Position numbers and translations under genes: made by a program. A model generated the notes under the pieces. The model did no database searches and was not told the origin of the DNA. It worked only from the letters and a program-made list of their open reading frames with translations. 64,000 bases of DNA, taken from positions 62,001 to 126,000 of the forward strand of contig NZ_BONX01000045.1 in the NCBI RefSeq assembly GCF_016862935.1, read 5' to 3'. This stretch comes from Plantactinospora mayteni. Its GTDB lineage: Bacteria; Actinomycetota; Actinomycetes; Mycobacteriales; Micromonosporaceae. Shown piece by piece: positions 1 to 8,116 of the stretch (the stretch's first letter is position 1; every line of letters begins with the position of its first letter).

Positions 1-573
1 CGAGGCGGCGCCGAAGATCGCGCCGAGCACCAGGGTGAGCCGGGCCAGCAGCACCGCGCGTACCCCGGTCAGGCTCGCCGCCACGAGTTCGCCGGCCTCG
101 TCCGTGCCGCTGCCGCAGGCCCCGGCGACGCCCAGGGCCGCGACCAGGGGTACCACGATGGCCAGCACCTGTTCGGAGATTCCCGGCGGCGCCCAGCCGG
201 CCACGGCGGTGCCGACCGCCAGCACCACGGCGGCGACCAGCCAGACCCGCCGGTCGACCAGGCGTCGCTGGGCGGCCAGGATCCGCACCGCCCGACGCGT
301 GGCGGCGCCGCCGAGCGGTGCCGCATACCGGGGTACGCCCGGCGCGCCGGCCCGGTGCGGCGCCAGCCGGGACAGCACCCCGGCGAGCAGCCCGGGCGAC
401 GGTACGGCGACCGCCGCGACCCGGTCACCGACGGCACCGGCCACCTGATGCCAGCCGGTCAGTTCGGCGGCGCAGCCGGGACAGTCCGCGACGTGCCGGG
501 CCACCCGGCCGGCCCGGTCGTCCGGCAGCGTGCCGGCGGCGAACTCCGCCAGCAGGTGACTCGGGTGGGTCAT
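1..573 (-). CDS. Zinc-finger anti-sigma factor (partial, C-terminus beyond window)
   Basis: A membrane anti-sigma factor that should hold the adjacent ECF sigma factor inactive. The N-terminal 40 residues carry the ZAS-type metal site H27-x3-C31-x2-C34 (HVADCPGC). Hydrophobic stretches near residues 108-128 and 138-156, and a third at the window edge, predict membrane anchoring. The ATG at 573 overlaps the sigma-factor stop by four bases (ATGA), the usual layout of a sigma/anti-sigma pair. The frame is open to base 1, so 191 codons are visible and the end is missing. The signal it senses cannot be told from this fragment. Confidence 0.85.
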   Translation of the reverse strand, partial: MTHPSHLLAEFAAGTLPDDRAGRVARHVADCPGCAAELTGWHQVAGAVGDRVAAVAVPSPGLLAGVLSRLAPHRAGAPGVPRYAAPLGGAATRRAVRILAAQRRLVDRRVWLVAAVVLAVGTAVAGWAPPGISEQVLAIVVPLVAALGVAGACGSGTDEAGELVAASLTGVRAVLLARLTLVLGAIFGAAS

Positions 574-1235
574 GGTCCCGCCTCCCGTCCGGAAACCCCG
601 ACCGCCGCGACGTCGTCGGGCAGTGCCCGGCCACACCCGGTGCCATCGGGCAGTGTCCGGCCGAGCGCAGCGCGTTCGGGCAGTGGCCGACCGAGCCCGG
701 TGTTGTCGGGCAGTGCCCGGGCGAGCCCGGCCCGGGCGTGGAACAGTCGACTCTTCACGGTGCCGACCGGGATGCCGAGTACCTCGGCGATCTCGGCGTG
801 TGCGAGCCCGGCGCCGAACGCCAGGTCCAGCACCTCCCGGTGCGCCGGAGCCAGCTCGGCCAGCGCGGCGGCCACCGCCCGGGCGTCGGCCCTGGCCAGC
901 GCGACCGCCTCCGGGCCGGGCTCGCCGGCCGGCACCTCGGCGGCGGCCTCCATCGGCAGCGGCGCCGGCCGGTGTCCGGTCATCCGGCCCAGCGCCTGCC
1001 GGCGGCAGATGCCGAACAGCCAGGTACGCACCGTGGACCGCCCCTCGAACGAGCCGGCGCCCCGCCAGGTGGCCAGGAAGGTGTCCTGGAGCGCCTCCTC
1101 GGCCCGCCCCCGGTCGCCGAGCAGCCCCTCGGCGTACGCCAGCAGCGGCTGGCCGTGCCGGACGTACAGCTCCTCGAAAGCCCGCTGGTCACCGGCGGCC
1201 ACCCGGTGCAGCAGCCCGCGGTCGACGTCATCCAT
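570..1235 (-). CDS. ECF-family RNA polymerase sigma factor
   Basis: A 221-residue group IV sigma factor that would direct RNA polymerase to an extracytoplasmic-stress regulon, probably including its own operon. Region 2 lies near residues 20-85 (ALQDTFLATWRG), and region 4 near 125-172 contains the helix-turn-helix (AEIAEVLGIPVGTVKSRL). No SnoaL-like or other regulatory C-terminal domain follows. Instead, residues 172-211 are four ten-residue repeats of the type GRxLPDxxxx, encoded by an exact 30-bp period, which lengthen the protein beyond a normal ECF factor. It is translationally coupled to the anti-sigma gene downstream. Confidence 0.93.
   Translation of the reverse strand: MDDVDRGLLHRVAAGDQRAFEELYVRHGQPLLAYAEGLLGDRGRAEEALQDTFLATWRGAGSFEGRSTVRTWLFGICRRQALGRMTGHRPAPLPMEAAAEVPAGEPGPEAVALARADARAVAAALAELAPAHREVLDLAFGAGLAHAEIAEVLGIPVGTVKSRLFHARAGLARALPDNTGLGRPLPERAALGRTLPDGTGCGRALPDDVAAVGVSGREAGP
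613..735 (-). repeat. 30-bp in-frame tandem repeat (4 copies) in sigma factor tail
   Basis: The core TCGGGCAGTG recurs at 616, 646, 676 and 706, an exact 30-bp period. Each unit encodes ten residues (GRxLPDxxxx) of the sigma factor C-terminus. The copies have drifted, so the array is not brand new. There are no spacers, which rules out a CRISPR array. Confidence 0.92.
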
Positions 1236-1543
1236 CCCGTCCTGGGTAGCCCGTCGGCCGGCCCGGGTTCACCTTCCGGCGGCGAATGTGCCGCTCGTCA
1301 CAGCCGGGCCGGCTGTTTGCCCGGCGTGGTGCGGGGCGGGCAGCCGAACGTCGGGCCGAAGACGACCAAACCGGCAGCTTCCACCCCGGAGAATAGATCG
1401 AATACCGGCGATGGATCGGGCGCGTTCCGAAAGGCGGCAACGGGAAATGATCTTGTAACGCCGAGGAAAACCGAAGCTCGGACGATGCCCGTTACCCCCA
1501 TCCCCAACTGCCCGTTCACCCCAACCCCCAACTGGAGGTCTCG
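1236..1543. promoter_or_regulatory. Divergent intergenic region, sigma factor / asparaginase
   Basis: This 308-bp gap separates the minus-strand sigma operon from the plus-strand asparaginase gene and must hold both promoters. I could not assign a convincing -35/-10 pair. C-rich direct repeats (CCCCAACTG-like) lie at about 1500-1533. A good GGAGG ribosome-binding site at 1534-1538 sits five bases before the TTG start at 1544. Confidence 0.4.
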
Positions 1544-2845
1544 TTGTCCAGCCTTTCCCGTCGGCTCCGGCCGACACCTCGGCGGCTGACCGCCGTACTC
1601 GTTCCGGTCCTCAGCGCGGCACTCACCGCCACGGTCCTCTCCGTCGTCGACCGCTCCCCCGAACCGACGGCGGTGGCGCTGCCCCCGATCAGTGGCACGG
1701 TCTCCGGGGTCACCGGACCGACCGAGATCCGCAGCGTCGCGTACGCCCAGGCGGTGGCCTCGGCCAAGGCGAAGAAGCCGAAGGTCACGGTGATCGGCAC
1801 CGGCGGCACGATCTCCGGCGTCGCCACCTCCCGAAGCAGCTTCACCGACTACCAGTCCGGCCGGATCGCCATCGGCGACATGGTCGCCCGGCTCCAGCCG
1901 GAGATCGGACAGGTCGCCGACGTCTCGACGGTGCAGTTCGGCAACAAGGGCTCCGGCAGCTACACCATCGCCGAGTTCCACGCCCTCACCCTGGCCGTGG
2001 AGGCGGCGCTGAAGACGTCCGACGCGGTGGTGGTGACCAGTGGCACCGACACCATGGAGGAGTTCGCGTACTGGCTGGACCTGACCGTGCAGAGTCGCAA
2101 GCCGGTGGTGATCACGGGTGCGATGCGGCCGTGGGCGGCGGTGACCCCGGACGGGCCGCAGGTGATCGGCGCCGACGGGCCCGCCAACCTCTACAACTCG
2201 ATCGTGCTGGCGGCCAGCCAGTCCACCTACTGCTACGGCACGGTGCTGCTGCTCGGCGACGAGTTCCACGCCGCCCGGGACGTCACCAAGACCAGCTCCT
2301 ACCGGATGGACACCTTCCAGACCCGGGAGTTCGGCGTACTGGGCTGGGTCGACGGGCCGAACATCAAGGTCGGCCGGGCACCGGCCCGGGTCGAGGAGTG
2401 CGACGCGAAGAAGCGCTGGCTGACCCCGTTCGACCTGTCGAAGGTCGCCCCGACCGCGGTACCCCGGGTCGAGGTGGTCTACGGCTACCAGCAGGCCGGC
2501 GGGGAGGCGATCACCGCCTTCGCGGACGCCGGGGTGAAGGGCATCGTCACCGCCGGCACCGGCTCCGGCGGCATCTCCTCGGCGCAGAGCAGCGCCCGGA
2601 GCGCCGCCGCCGCGAAGGGAGTCGTCTTCGTCAGTACCACCCGGACCGGCTCCGGCTCGGTCTACGGCGGCAGCAGCACCTCCCCCATCATCCCCGGGGA
2701 CGACCTGCTGCCGCAGAAGGCGCGACTGCTGCTGATGCTCAGCCTCGCCTTCGCCCCGGCCGACGTGGCCACGGTACGGACCTGGGTCACCACGTTGGGC
2801 AACCCGGAGTGGAACACCGCCCCGAAGGGCAGCCCGAAGGACTGA
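1544..2845 (+). CDS. Secreted L-asparaginase (asparaginase/glutaminase family)
   Basis: Hydrolyses L-asparagine to aspartate and ammonia, probably outside the membrane. The 433-residue product starts with an Arg-rich, hydrophobic signal-like segment (about residues 5-45). It then shows the catalytic motif GTGGTI (nucleophile Thr near 89) and the second active-site motif SGTDTMEE (Thr168-Asp169), followed by ITGAMRP, which carries the family's conserved segment. The length is that of a type II enzyme plus a signal region. The TTG start is chosen because GGAGG lies five bases upstream and no ATG is near. The stop codon TGA lies inside a dispersed 92-bp repeat that begins at 2843. Confidence 0.93.
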   Translation: MSSLSRRLRPTPRRLTAVLVPVLSAALTATVLSVVDRSPEPTAVALPPISGTVSGVTGPTEIRSVAYAQAVASAKAKKPKVTVIGTGGTISGVATSRSSFTDYQSGRIAIGDMVARLQPEIGQVADVSTVQFGNKGSGSYTIAEFHALTLAVEAALKTSDAVVVTSGTDTMEEFAYWLDLTVQSRKPVVITGAMRPWAAVTPDGPQVIGADGPANLYNSIVLAASQSTYCYGTVLLLGDEFHAARDVTKTSSYRMDTFQTREFGVLGWVDGPNIKVGRAPARVEECDAKKRWLTPFDLSKVAPTAVPRVEVVYGYQQAGGEAITAFADAGVKGIVTAGTGSGGISSAQSSARSAAAAKGVVFVSTTRTGSGSVYGGSSTSPIIPGDDLLPQKARLLLMLSLAFAPADVATVRTWVTTLGNPEWNTAPKGSPKD

Positions 2846-2934
2846 ACCTCTTCAACCTGAACCGCGCGGCGCTCGCGCCCCGCGTTCGACCTCGCGGTCC
2901 ATCGGACCGCACGGGGAGGTGGAAAAGGTCCACT
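2843..2934 (-). repeat. 92-bp dispersed palindromic element, copy A
   Basis: Copy A of a family that recurs at 37956-38047 and 43317-43408. Read on the minus strand it aligns by eye along its whole length with copy B, including TGCGGTCCG near one end and GCGCGGTTCAGGTTGAAG near the other. Its two ends are imperfect inverted repeats of the type TGAACCTYTTCAACCT. The TGA of the plus-strand terminus is the asparaginase stop codon. Confidence 0.85.
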
Positions 2935-3052
2935 GATCGCGGCACCGGCGGTGCCGGGCGGAGTCCGGGACACCGGAATCCGCCCGGCACCGTCGCCAGC
3001 GCCCGCCGGGCCGGCCGGATGGATCCCTCGCCGGACGTGCCCCTTCGGACGG

Positions 3053-5572
3053 TCAGGACGCGGTCGAGGGCACCGGCTCCGGGCTGAGGGACGACGGCGC
3101 CGACTCCGGGTTGAGGGACGACGGGACCGGGTCCGGGCTGAGGGGCGACGGGACCGGGTCCGGGCTGAGCCGGGCGAGTTTGTCCCGCACCGACGCGGCG
3201 CCCGGATGGCCGAACTCGGCGAGGATCTCCAGCGCGCGTACCCAGCAGGACCGGGCCGCGTCGACCTCGCCGACCACCCGCTGGGTGTCGCCGAGCCGGA
3301 CCAGGGTCTCGGCCTCGTTGACCCGGTCAGCACTCTCGGCGAAGAGCCGCAGCGCCCGCTGGTAGCAGGTGATCGCCTCGTCGTGGTTGCCGAGATGGTG
3401 GTGGGCGTAGCCGAGACTGTCCCAGGTGTTCGGTTCGCCGTCCGGGTCGCCGGCCTGCTGGTGCACCGCCAGCGCCCGCCGGCAGTGCACCAGCGTCTGC
3501 TGGTAGTCGCCGAGCAGGGCGTGTAGCCAGCCGACGTCGTTGTGCAGCCGGGCCCGAGCGGTCGGCGGACCGTCCGGCGGATACAGCTCCAGCGCACGCA
3601 GCGCGTAGTCGAGCGCTGGCCGGTATTGTCCCTGCCGCTCCAGCACCCGGCAGACGTTCCGGGTCGTCTCGGCCTGACCGATCCGGTCACCGGTCTCGAC
3701 ATAGCGGGACAGCGCGAGGCGCAGGTGGAGGTGCGAGTCGTCGTAGCGGCCCAGCCCGAAGTAGGCCCGGGACAGTCCCCGGTGCGCGTACGCCTGCCCG
3801 GTCGGGCTGGCGGACCGGGTCGCGGCGGCCAGCGCGGTGCGTTGCGCGGCGGCGACGTCGCCCCACCGCCCGCGCCGGTCGAGGAAGTCGTCCAGGGTAC
3901 GGGCCAACTGCCAGGCGTGGGTGTCGAAGCCCGAGCCGGCGGCCAGCCCGATCGCGGCCAGCAGTACCGGATATTCGGTGCCGAGCCAGACGGTCGCCGC
4001 CGAACTGTCGGCGAACTCGTCGACCACCGTTCCCGGGCGGGGCGGGGCCAACCCGACCGGTTGCAGACCCGGGCGCAGCAGCAGGGCGGCGATGTCCGCG
4101 CTGTGCAGGTAGTGGTCGAGCATCCGGTACCGGGCCTCCTGCCGCTCCGGCTCCGGGTCGACCAGCCCGTTCAGCTCGGCCGCGTACGCCCGGAGCAGGT
4201 CGTGGAACGTGTACCGCCCGGGGACGTGCTCGGCGAGCAGGTGTGCCCGGGTCAGCTCGGCCAGCAGTGGGCGTACCCGGGGCACCGGCAGGCCGGCCAG
4301 GCTGGCCGCCGCCGAGACCCCGATCTCGGGCCCGGGGTGCGTTCCGAGCAGCCGGAACAGTCGGGCAGCCGCCGCGCCGAGCGTCCGGTACGACCAGGAG
4401 AAGACCGCCCGCACGTCGGTGACCGGGTCCCCGGCGTCGAACGTGTCCAGGCCGCCGAGGGTGTCCCGCAACTCGGCGGCGAGGGTCTCCAGGGGAAAGC
4501 CGGGATTGGTGGCGGCTCGGGCGGCCACGATGGAGAGTGCCAGCGGCAGCCCCGCGCAGCGGGCGACGATCTCGTCGATCGCCGCTGGTTCGGCTGCCGC
4601 CCGGTCCGGTCCCAACCGCCGGGCCAGCAGTTGCCGGGCCTCGGGCTCGCTGAGCATGCCGAGCAGCATCGGATGGCTGCCCGCCGCCGCGACCAGGCTG
4701 GTGAGCTGGTTCCGGCTGGTCACCACGACCAGGCTGCCGGGCGACCCGGGCAGCAGCGGACGGACCTGTTCGGCGTCCCGGGCGTTGTCCAGCACCACCA
4801 GGACCCGCCGGTCCGCGAGCAGGCTGCGATAGAGGCCGACCTGGGCGTCCACCGTGCTTGGTACCCGGTGTGGCGGGACGTCGAACGCGTCCAGGAAGCC
4901 GCGTACCGCCTCGGCCGGGCTGAGCGCCGATCCGCTGGGCTCGAAGCCGCGCAGGTTGACGTAGAGCTGGCCGTCGGGGAAACGGTCCCGGACATGGTGT
5001 GCCCAGTGCACGGCGAGGATCGTCTTGCCCACCCCGGCAGTGCCGGCGATCAGGATCACCGGTACCGCCGTCGGGTGTTCGCCCGCCCCGGCCAGTACCG
5101 CGTCCAGCCGGGCGCACTCGGCGGTGCGGCCGGTGAAGGCGGCCAGGTCGGCGGGGAGCTGCCGGGGCACGGCGACCGGGAGTGCGGCGATCGTCGGCGC
5201 GGCCGTCCCGGGGCGCCCGCCCCGGGTGTCGTCGGCGGTCGGCGCTGGGCCGCCGCCCTCGGCCTGGCCCGTTCCGGCCGGACCGGTCGCGACGCGTCCC
5301 GCACCGGCGCCCGCTCCTCGGGCCGACCCGATCAGCAGGGCCTGCTCGGCCGGGTTCAGCGCCAGCGCCTCCGCCAGCAACCGCAGCGAGGTGCTGCGGG
5401 GACGCCGCAACTCGTCGCCCTCCAGCCGGCGGATGGTACGGGCGTTCAGCCCGGCCCGCTCGGCCAGCTCTTCCTGGGTCAGCAGCGCCCGCTCGCGCCA
5501 CGCCCGCATCAGTGCGCCGAGGCTGGCTGTCGTCGTGGTCGGGTCGGTGTCGTCGGGCATCCCCGTACGCAT
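3053..5572 (-). CDS. XRE-HTH / NB-ARC / TPR regulatory ATPase
   Basis: A probable signal-transduction ATPase of the AfsR/STAND type, 839 residues. An Xre-type helix-turn-helix (about residues 18-72, LTQEELAERAGLNARTIRRL) is followed by an NB-ARC domain with Walker A GTAGVGKT (about 176-184) and Walker B-like VLVVLDNA, then TPR-like repeats to about residue 800. It has an Xre domain where SARPs carry an OmpR-type winged helix and BTAD. The ATG at 5572 is chosen because AGGAG lies nine bases upstream; the frame stays open further but has no good start. The C-terminus ends in four nine-residue repeats (LSPDPVPSx). No adjacent target operon is evident. Confidence 0.87.
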   Translation of the reverse strand: MRTGMPDDTDPTTTTASLGALMRAWRERALLTQEELAERAGLNARTIRRLEGDELRRPRSTSLRLLAEALALNPAEQALLIGSARGAGAGAGRVATGPAGTGQAEGGGPAPTADDTRGGRPGTAAPTIAALPVAVPRQLPADLAAFTGRTAECARLDAVLAGAGEHPTAVPVILIAGTAGVGKTILAVHWAHHVRDRFPDGQLYVNLRGFEPSGSALSPAEAVRGFLDAFDVPPHRVPSTVDAQVGLYRSLLADRRVLVVLDNARDAEQVRPLLPGSPGSLVVVTSRNQLTSLVAAAGSHPMLLGMLSEPEARQLLARRLGPDRAAAEPAAIDEIVARCAGLPLALSIVAARAATNPGFPLETLAAELRDTLGGLDTFDAGDPVTDVRAVFSWSYRTLGAAAARLFRLLGTHPGPEIGVSAAASLAGLPVPRVRPLLAELTRAHLLAEHVPGRYTFHDLLRAYAAELNGLVDPEPERQEARYRMLDHYLHSADIAALLLRPGLQPVGLAPPRPGTVVDEFADSSAATVWLGTEYPVLLAAIGLAAGSGFDTHAWQLARTLDDFLDRRGRWGDVAAAQRTALAAATRSASPTGQAYAHRGLSRAYFGLGRYDDSHLHLRLALSRYVETGDRIGQAETTRNVCRVLERQGQYRPALDYALRALELYPPDGPPTARARLHNDVGWLHALLGDYQQTLVHCRRALAVHQQAGDPDGEPNTWDSLGYAHHHLGNHDEAITCYQRALRLFAESADRVNEAETLVRLGDTQRVVGEVDAARSCWVRALEILAEFGHPGAASVRDKLARLSPDPVPSPLSPDPVPSSLNPESAPSSLSPEPVPSTAS
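3064..3172 (-). repeat. 27-bp in-frame tandem repeat (4 copies)
   Basis: The landmark TGAGGG/TGAGCC recurs every 27 bp (about 3084, 3111, 3138 and 3165). The units encode LSPDPVPSx-type nonapeptides at the C-terminus of the NB-ARC/TPR protein. This Pro/Ser-rich tail should be disordered. Confidence 0.9.
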
Positions 5573-5810
5573 CTGCCGCAGCTCCTTTCGACCAGCCCGC
5601 CGAAATGACCGGTCAATGTCCGGCCGCTGGCCTGTTACACCGTCCAACCCCGTTGCCAGTCTAGGCGGGTGCGGGCAAATGCCGTTAACGAGCGGGAAAC
5701 GCCTGCGATCGATGCCCCGTCGACGCATCCGCCAGCCGGTCCGACCAGGACCGACGGGCGGGCTCCGGCGCGGCCGACCGAACACCGATTCCGAAAGGTC
5801 CACCTGCGAA

Positions 5811-6473
5811 ATGTTGAGGTCAGCGCGGATCACCCTGGCCGCCGCCGCCCTGGCGGTCACGATGACCGCCTGTGGCGGGTCCGAGAACACCGAAGCGTCG
5901 TCGTTCGGCGGGGAGCCGGCGGCCGGACCGGCCACCACCGCTCCGGCCCCGGCGCCGGAGGGCGAGACGGTCGCGATGCCGACCGAGCCGTACGCCACGC
6001 CGAGTCCCGCCGAGCCGTCGCCGAAGCGCGACGCCCCGTTCGAGAGCAAAGTCCACTATGAACTCCGGTCGATGGTGGCGAAACAGGCCGGAATCTCGAT
6101 CAAGAGTGACGTGAGCTGCGCCGCGAAGATCAGCGGCAGTGCCGACCAGAAGACCACCTGCACGGTCAGCTACCAGGGGCTGGAGGTGCCGTTCGAGGTC
6201 GAGGTCACCGGCGGCCGGTACGTCGCCAGCTACCGGGCCCGGCCGCAGAAGGCGCTGCTGGTCCGGGCCGGCGTGCACGAGGCGTTCGCCCGGTCCGTCG
6301 AGCGCTTCGCCGACCCCGCGTCGCTGCGTTGCGCCCAGATGCCGGAGAAGGCCCTGGTCGAGATCGACAAGGAGACCGGCTTCACCTGCTCGTACGTGCG
6401 GAAGGACTCCTCCAGCGGCCGGCCGATCGAGCGGGATGTCGTGATCCAGGACGACGACATCGAGTTCGCCTGA
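5811..6473 (+). CDS. Exported lipoprotein, DUF4333-like
   Basis: A 220-residue surface lipoprotein. The start ATG is followed by a short positive region, a hydrophobic stretch and a lipobox-like MTAC (Cys about residue 21). A Pro/Ala/Thr-rich linker comes next. Two segments with spaced cysteines (SCAAK...TTCTVSY and RCAQM...FTCSYV) resemble the paired-Cys pattern of DUF4333, though I assign that family only tentatively. It is divergent from the NB-ARC regulator, with about 240 bp between the two starts, and is followed by a strong terminator, so it is probably monocistronic. Its function is unknown. Confidence 0.75.
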   Translation: MLRSARITLAAAALAVTMTACGGSENTEASSFGGEPAAGPATTAPAPAPEGETVAMPTEPYATPSPAEPSPKRDAPFESKVHYELRSMVAKQAGISIKSDVSCAAKISGSADQKTTCTVSYQGLEVPFEVEVTGGRYVASYRARPQKALLVRAGVHEAFARSVERFADPASLRCAQMPEKALVEIDKETGFTCSYVRKDSSSGRPIERDVVIQDDDIEFA

Positions 6474-6488
6474 TCCACCTAGGCGGGC

Positions 6489-6536
6489 GTGGGCAGGACC
6501 GGGGTCGGCCCACCCCGGTCCTGCCCACGTTCTTTC
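6489..6536 (+). terminator. Rho-independent terminator
   Basis: A perfect 17-bp inverted repeat (arms 6489-6505 and 6512-6528, GTGGGCAGGACCGGGGT type) with a six-base loop is followed by GTTCTTTC. It lies 15 bp after the lipoprotein stop and could also end transcription of the convergent VOC gene. Confidence 0.85.
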
Positions 6537-6666
6537 GCCCTATCCGCGCAACGGGGCCCCGGCAGCCGGCGCACGACGCTGGCCGGGTCGGCCGGCGCAG
6601 GAAGCTGGCCGGGTCGGCCGGCCGATGGTGGCAACGGGGCCGTACCGACATCGGAGGCGTGGCCGG

Positions 6667-7077
6667 CTATCCCCGGGAGGAGATCTGCTGCACCGCCCAG
6701 CCGTTGCCGTCCGGGTCGCTGAAGAAGACGAATCCGACGTTGTCCAACGGCTCCGGAACCGGGCTCGGGCTCTTGCCGAGGACCTGGATCTCGCTCACCT
6801 CGACACCCCGCTCGACGAGCTGGGCGCGGGCCTTGGCCAGGTCGGCGACGACGAGTTGCAGGCCGCGCAGCGACCCGGGCGGCGGCAGGTCCCGTACGAC
6901 TCCGGTGCCGATCACGACCGAGCAGCCCGAGCCCGGCGGGGTGAGCTGGACGATGCGTACCTCGTCGTTGATCCGGGTGTCGTGGTCGACGTGGAAGCCG
7001 AGCTGGTCGGCGTAGAAGGTCTTGGCCCGGTCCACGTCGGAGACGGGGACCACCACCACTTCCAGGGTCCAGTTCAC
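6667..7077 (-). CDS. VOC-family (glyoxalase/bleomycin-resistance fold) protein
   Basis: A 136-residue single-domain VOC protein. It contains the typical first strand and helix (VVVPVSDVDRAKTFYADQLGF), the middle GLQLVVADLAKARAQL segment and the closing FSDPDGNGWAVQQ motif that carries a metal-binding position in the family. The substrate cannot be inferred. It follows the AHSA1 gene on the same strand after about 60 bp. It therefore probably belongs to the ArsR-controlled unit, a common actinobacterial ArsR/AHSA1/VOC arrangement. Confidence 0.9.
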   Translation of the reverse strand: MNWTLEVVVVPVSDVDRAKTFYADQLGFHVDHDTRINDEVRIVQLTPPGSGCSVVIGTGVVRDLPPPGSLRGLQLVVADLAKARAQLVERGVEVSEIQVLGKSPSPVPEPLDNVGFVFFSDPDGNGWAVQQISSRG

Positions 7078-7137
7078 GATGACTGCCTCTCTGTGTGTGT
7101 CGATATCGGTGTCCGGCCCGGTGGCCGTGGGGGTGCG

Positions 7138-7629
7138 TCAGCGGGCCTCGGCCAGCTCCGCGAGCAGGTCGTCGAGCCGGCGGTAGCCCTCGGTCACGCC
7201 GCGCCGCATCGGGTAGCGGAGCACCCGGTCCCGGCCCTCCGGGGTGGCGTAGCGGATCGTCGTGGTCAGGGTGGCCACGCCGGCCCGTTCGACGAGTCGG
7301 TGGCTGATCAGGGTGTCGCCCGGGTACGACTGGTCGTCGTACCGCTCGGTGTAGACCAGCCGGCGGGCCGGCTCGATCACCTGGTAGGTCCCGCCGTGCG
7401 CCATCTCCTGCCCGTCCGGGCCTCGGGAGACGAACCGCCACGCGCCGCCGACCCGCAGGTCGACCTGGCAGTCGACGAGGTGCCAGCCCTGCGCGCCGAA
7501 CCAGCGGCGGAGCAGGTCGGGGCGGGTCAGCGCGTCGAAGACCAGCCCGGCCGGGGCGTCGAAGGCGCGGGTGAGCACGATCTCCCGGTCCGTCGGGGTG
7601 GTCACGGTCAGTTCCCGGCCGCCGCTCAC
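7138..7629 (-). CDS. AHSA1/SRPBCC-domain protein
   Basis: A 163-residue START/Bet v1-like (AHSA1) protein expected to bind a small hydrophobic ligand. The fold markers are near the N-terminus (REIVLTRAFDAPAGLVFDAL, then RRWFGAQGW), and the C-terminus has the long helix EGYRRLDDLLAEL. The GTG start at 7629 overlaps the ArsR stop by four bases (GTGA), so the two are translationally coupled. In many actinomycetes such ArsR/AHSA1 pairs act as a repressor with a ligand-binding partner; the ligand here is unknown. Confidence 0.88.
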   Translation of the reverse strand: MSGGRELTVTTPTDREIVLTRAFDAPAGLVFDALTRPDLLRRWFGAQGWHLVDCQVDLRVGGAWRFVSRGPDGQEMAHGGTYQVIEPARRLVYTERYDDQSYPGDTLISHRLVERAGVATLTTTIRYATPEGRDRVLRYPMRRGVTEGYRRLDDLLAELAEAR

Positions 7630-7973
7630 CGCGTCCGCCCCTCGCCACCCTCGGACTGGAGTTCGGCGAGCAGGCCGTCGAGCCGCTGGTAGCTCTCGGC
7701 CCAGTAGTCGCGGTAGTCCTCCAGCCAGTCCAGCGCGGCCTTGAGCGGCCGGGCCTCCAACCGGCACGGCCGGCGTTGCGCGTCCCGGCCCCGGGAGACG
7801 AGCCCGGCCCGTTCCAGCACCTTGAGGTGCTTGGAGACGGCGGGCTGGCTCATCGCGAACGGCGCGGCCAGCTCGGTGACGCTGGCCTCGCCGGTGGCCA
7901 GCCGGGCGAGGATCGCCCGCCGGGTCGGGTCGGCCAGGGCCGCGAAGGTCGCGTCGAGCAGGTCCGGACTCAT
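7626..7973 (-). CDS. ArsR-family transcriptional repressor
   Basis: A 115-residue winged-helix regulator. The core is DPTRRAILARLATGEASVTELA followed by the recognition helix MSQPAVSKHLKVLERAGLV. No CxC metal-binding motif is visible, so it belongs to the non-metal, SdpR-like branch that accompanies AHSA1 genes. The ATG at 7973 has GAGGGG nine bases upstream; longer in-frame extensions lack a ribosome-binding site and run through the operator. A palindrome at 7994-8012 just upstream is the likely autoregulatory site. Confidence 0.9.
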   Translation of the reverse strand: MSPDLLDATFAALADPTRRAILARLATGEASVTELAAPFAMSQPAVSKHLKVLERAGLVSRGRDAQRRPCRLEARPLKAALDWLEDYRDYWAESYQRLDGLLAELQSEGGEGRTR

Positions 7974-7993
7974 CTTTCGTAACCCCTCAGTTC

Positions 7994-8012
7994 TATAACC
8001 AGATGGTTTATA
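7994..8012. promoter_or_regulatory. Palindromic operator candidate for ArsR
   Basis: The near-perfect palindrome TATAACCAGATGGTTTATA has core half-sites AACCA and TGGTT. It lies 21-39 bp upstream of the ArsR start. It is one of the few A/T-rich patches nearby and also contains a plausible -10-like TATAAA on the minus strand. Confidence 0.65.
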
Positions 8013-8116
8013 TCGTCGTCCGGCCGGAGTCGTCAAGCCGACCCGCCCGGTCCGACCCGGGCTGGCGGCCGGATCACGACCGGCACCGGCAACGATCCGG
8101 ATGGATACCATGGGCC

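Noticed and set aside
613-735. Regular 30-bp repeats as a CRISPR array
   Set aside because: Copies are directly abutting with no spacers and lie in frame inside the sigma factor gene.
3542-5608. Long plus-strand open frame (688 codons) opposite the NB-ARC regulator
   Set aside because: It is the antisense shadow of a gene with clear HTH and P-loop motifs; the plus-strand product is low-complexity and Arg/Gly/Gln-rich.
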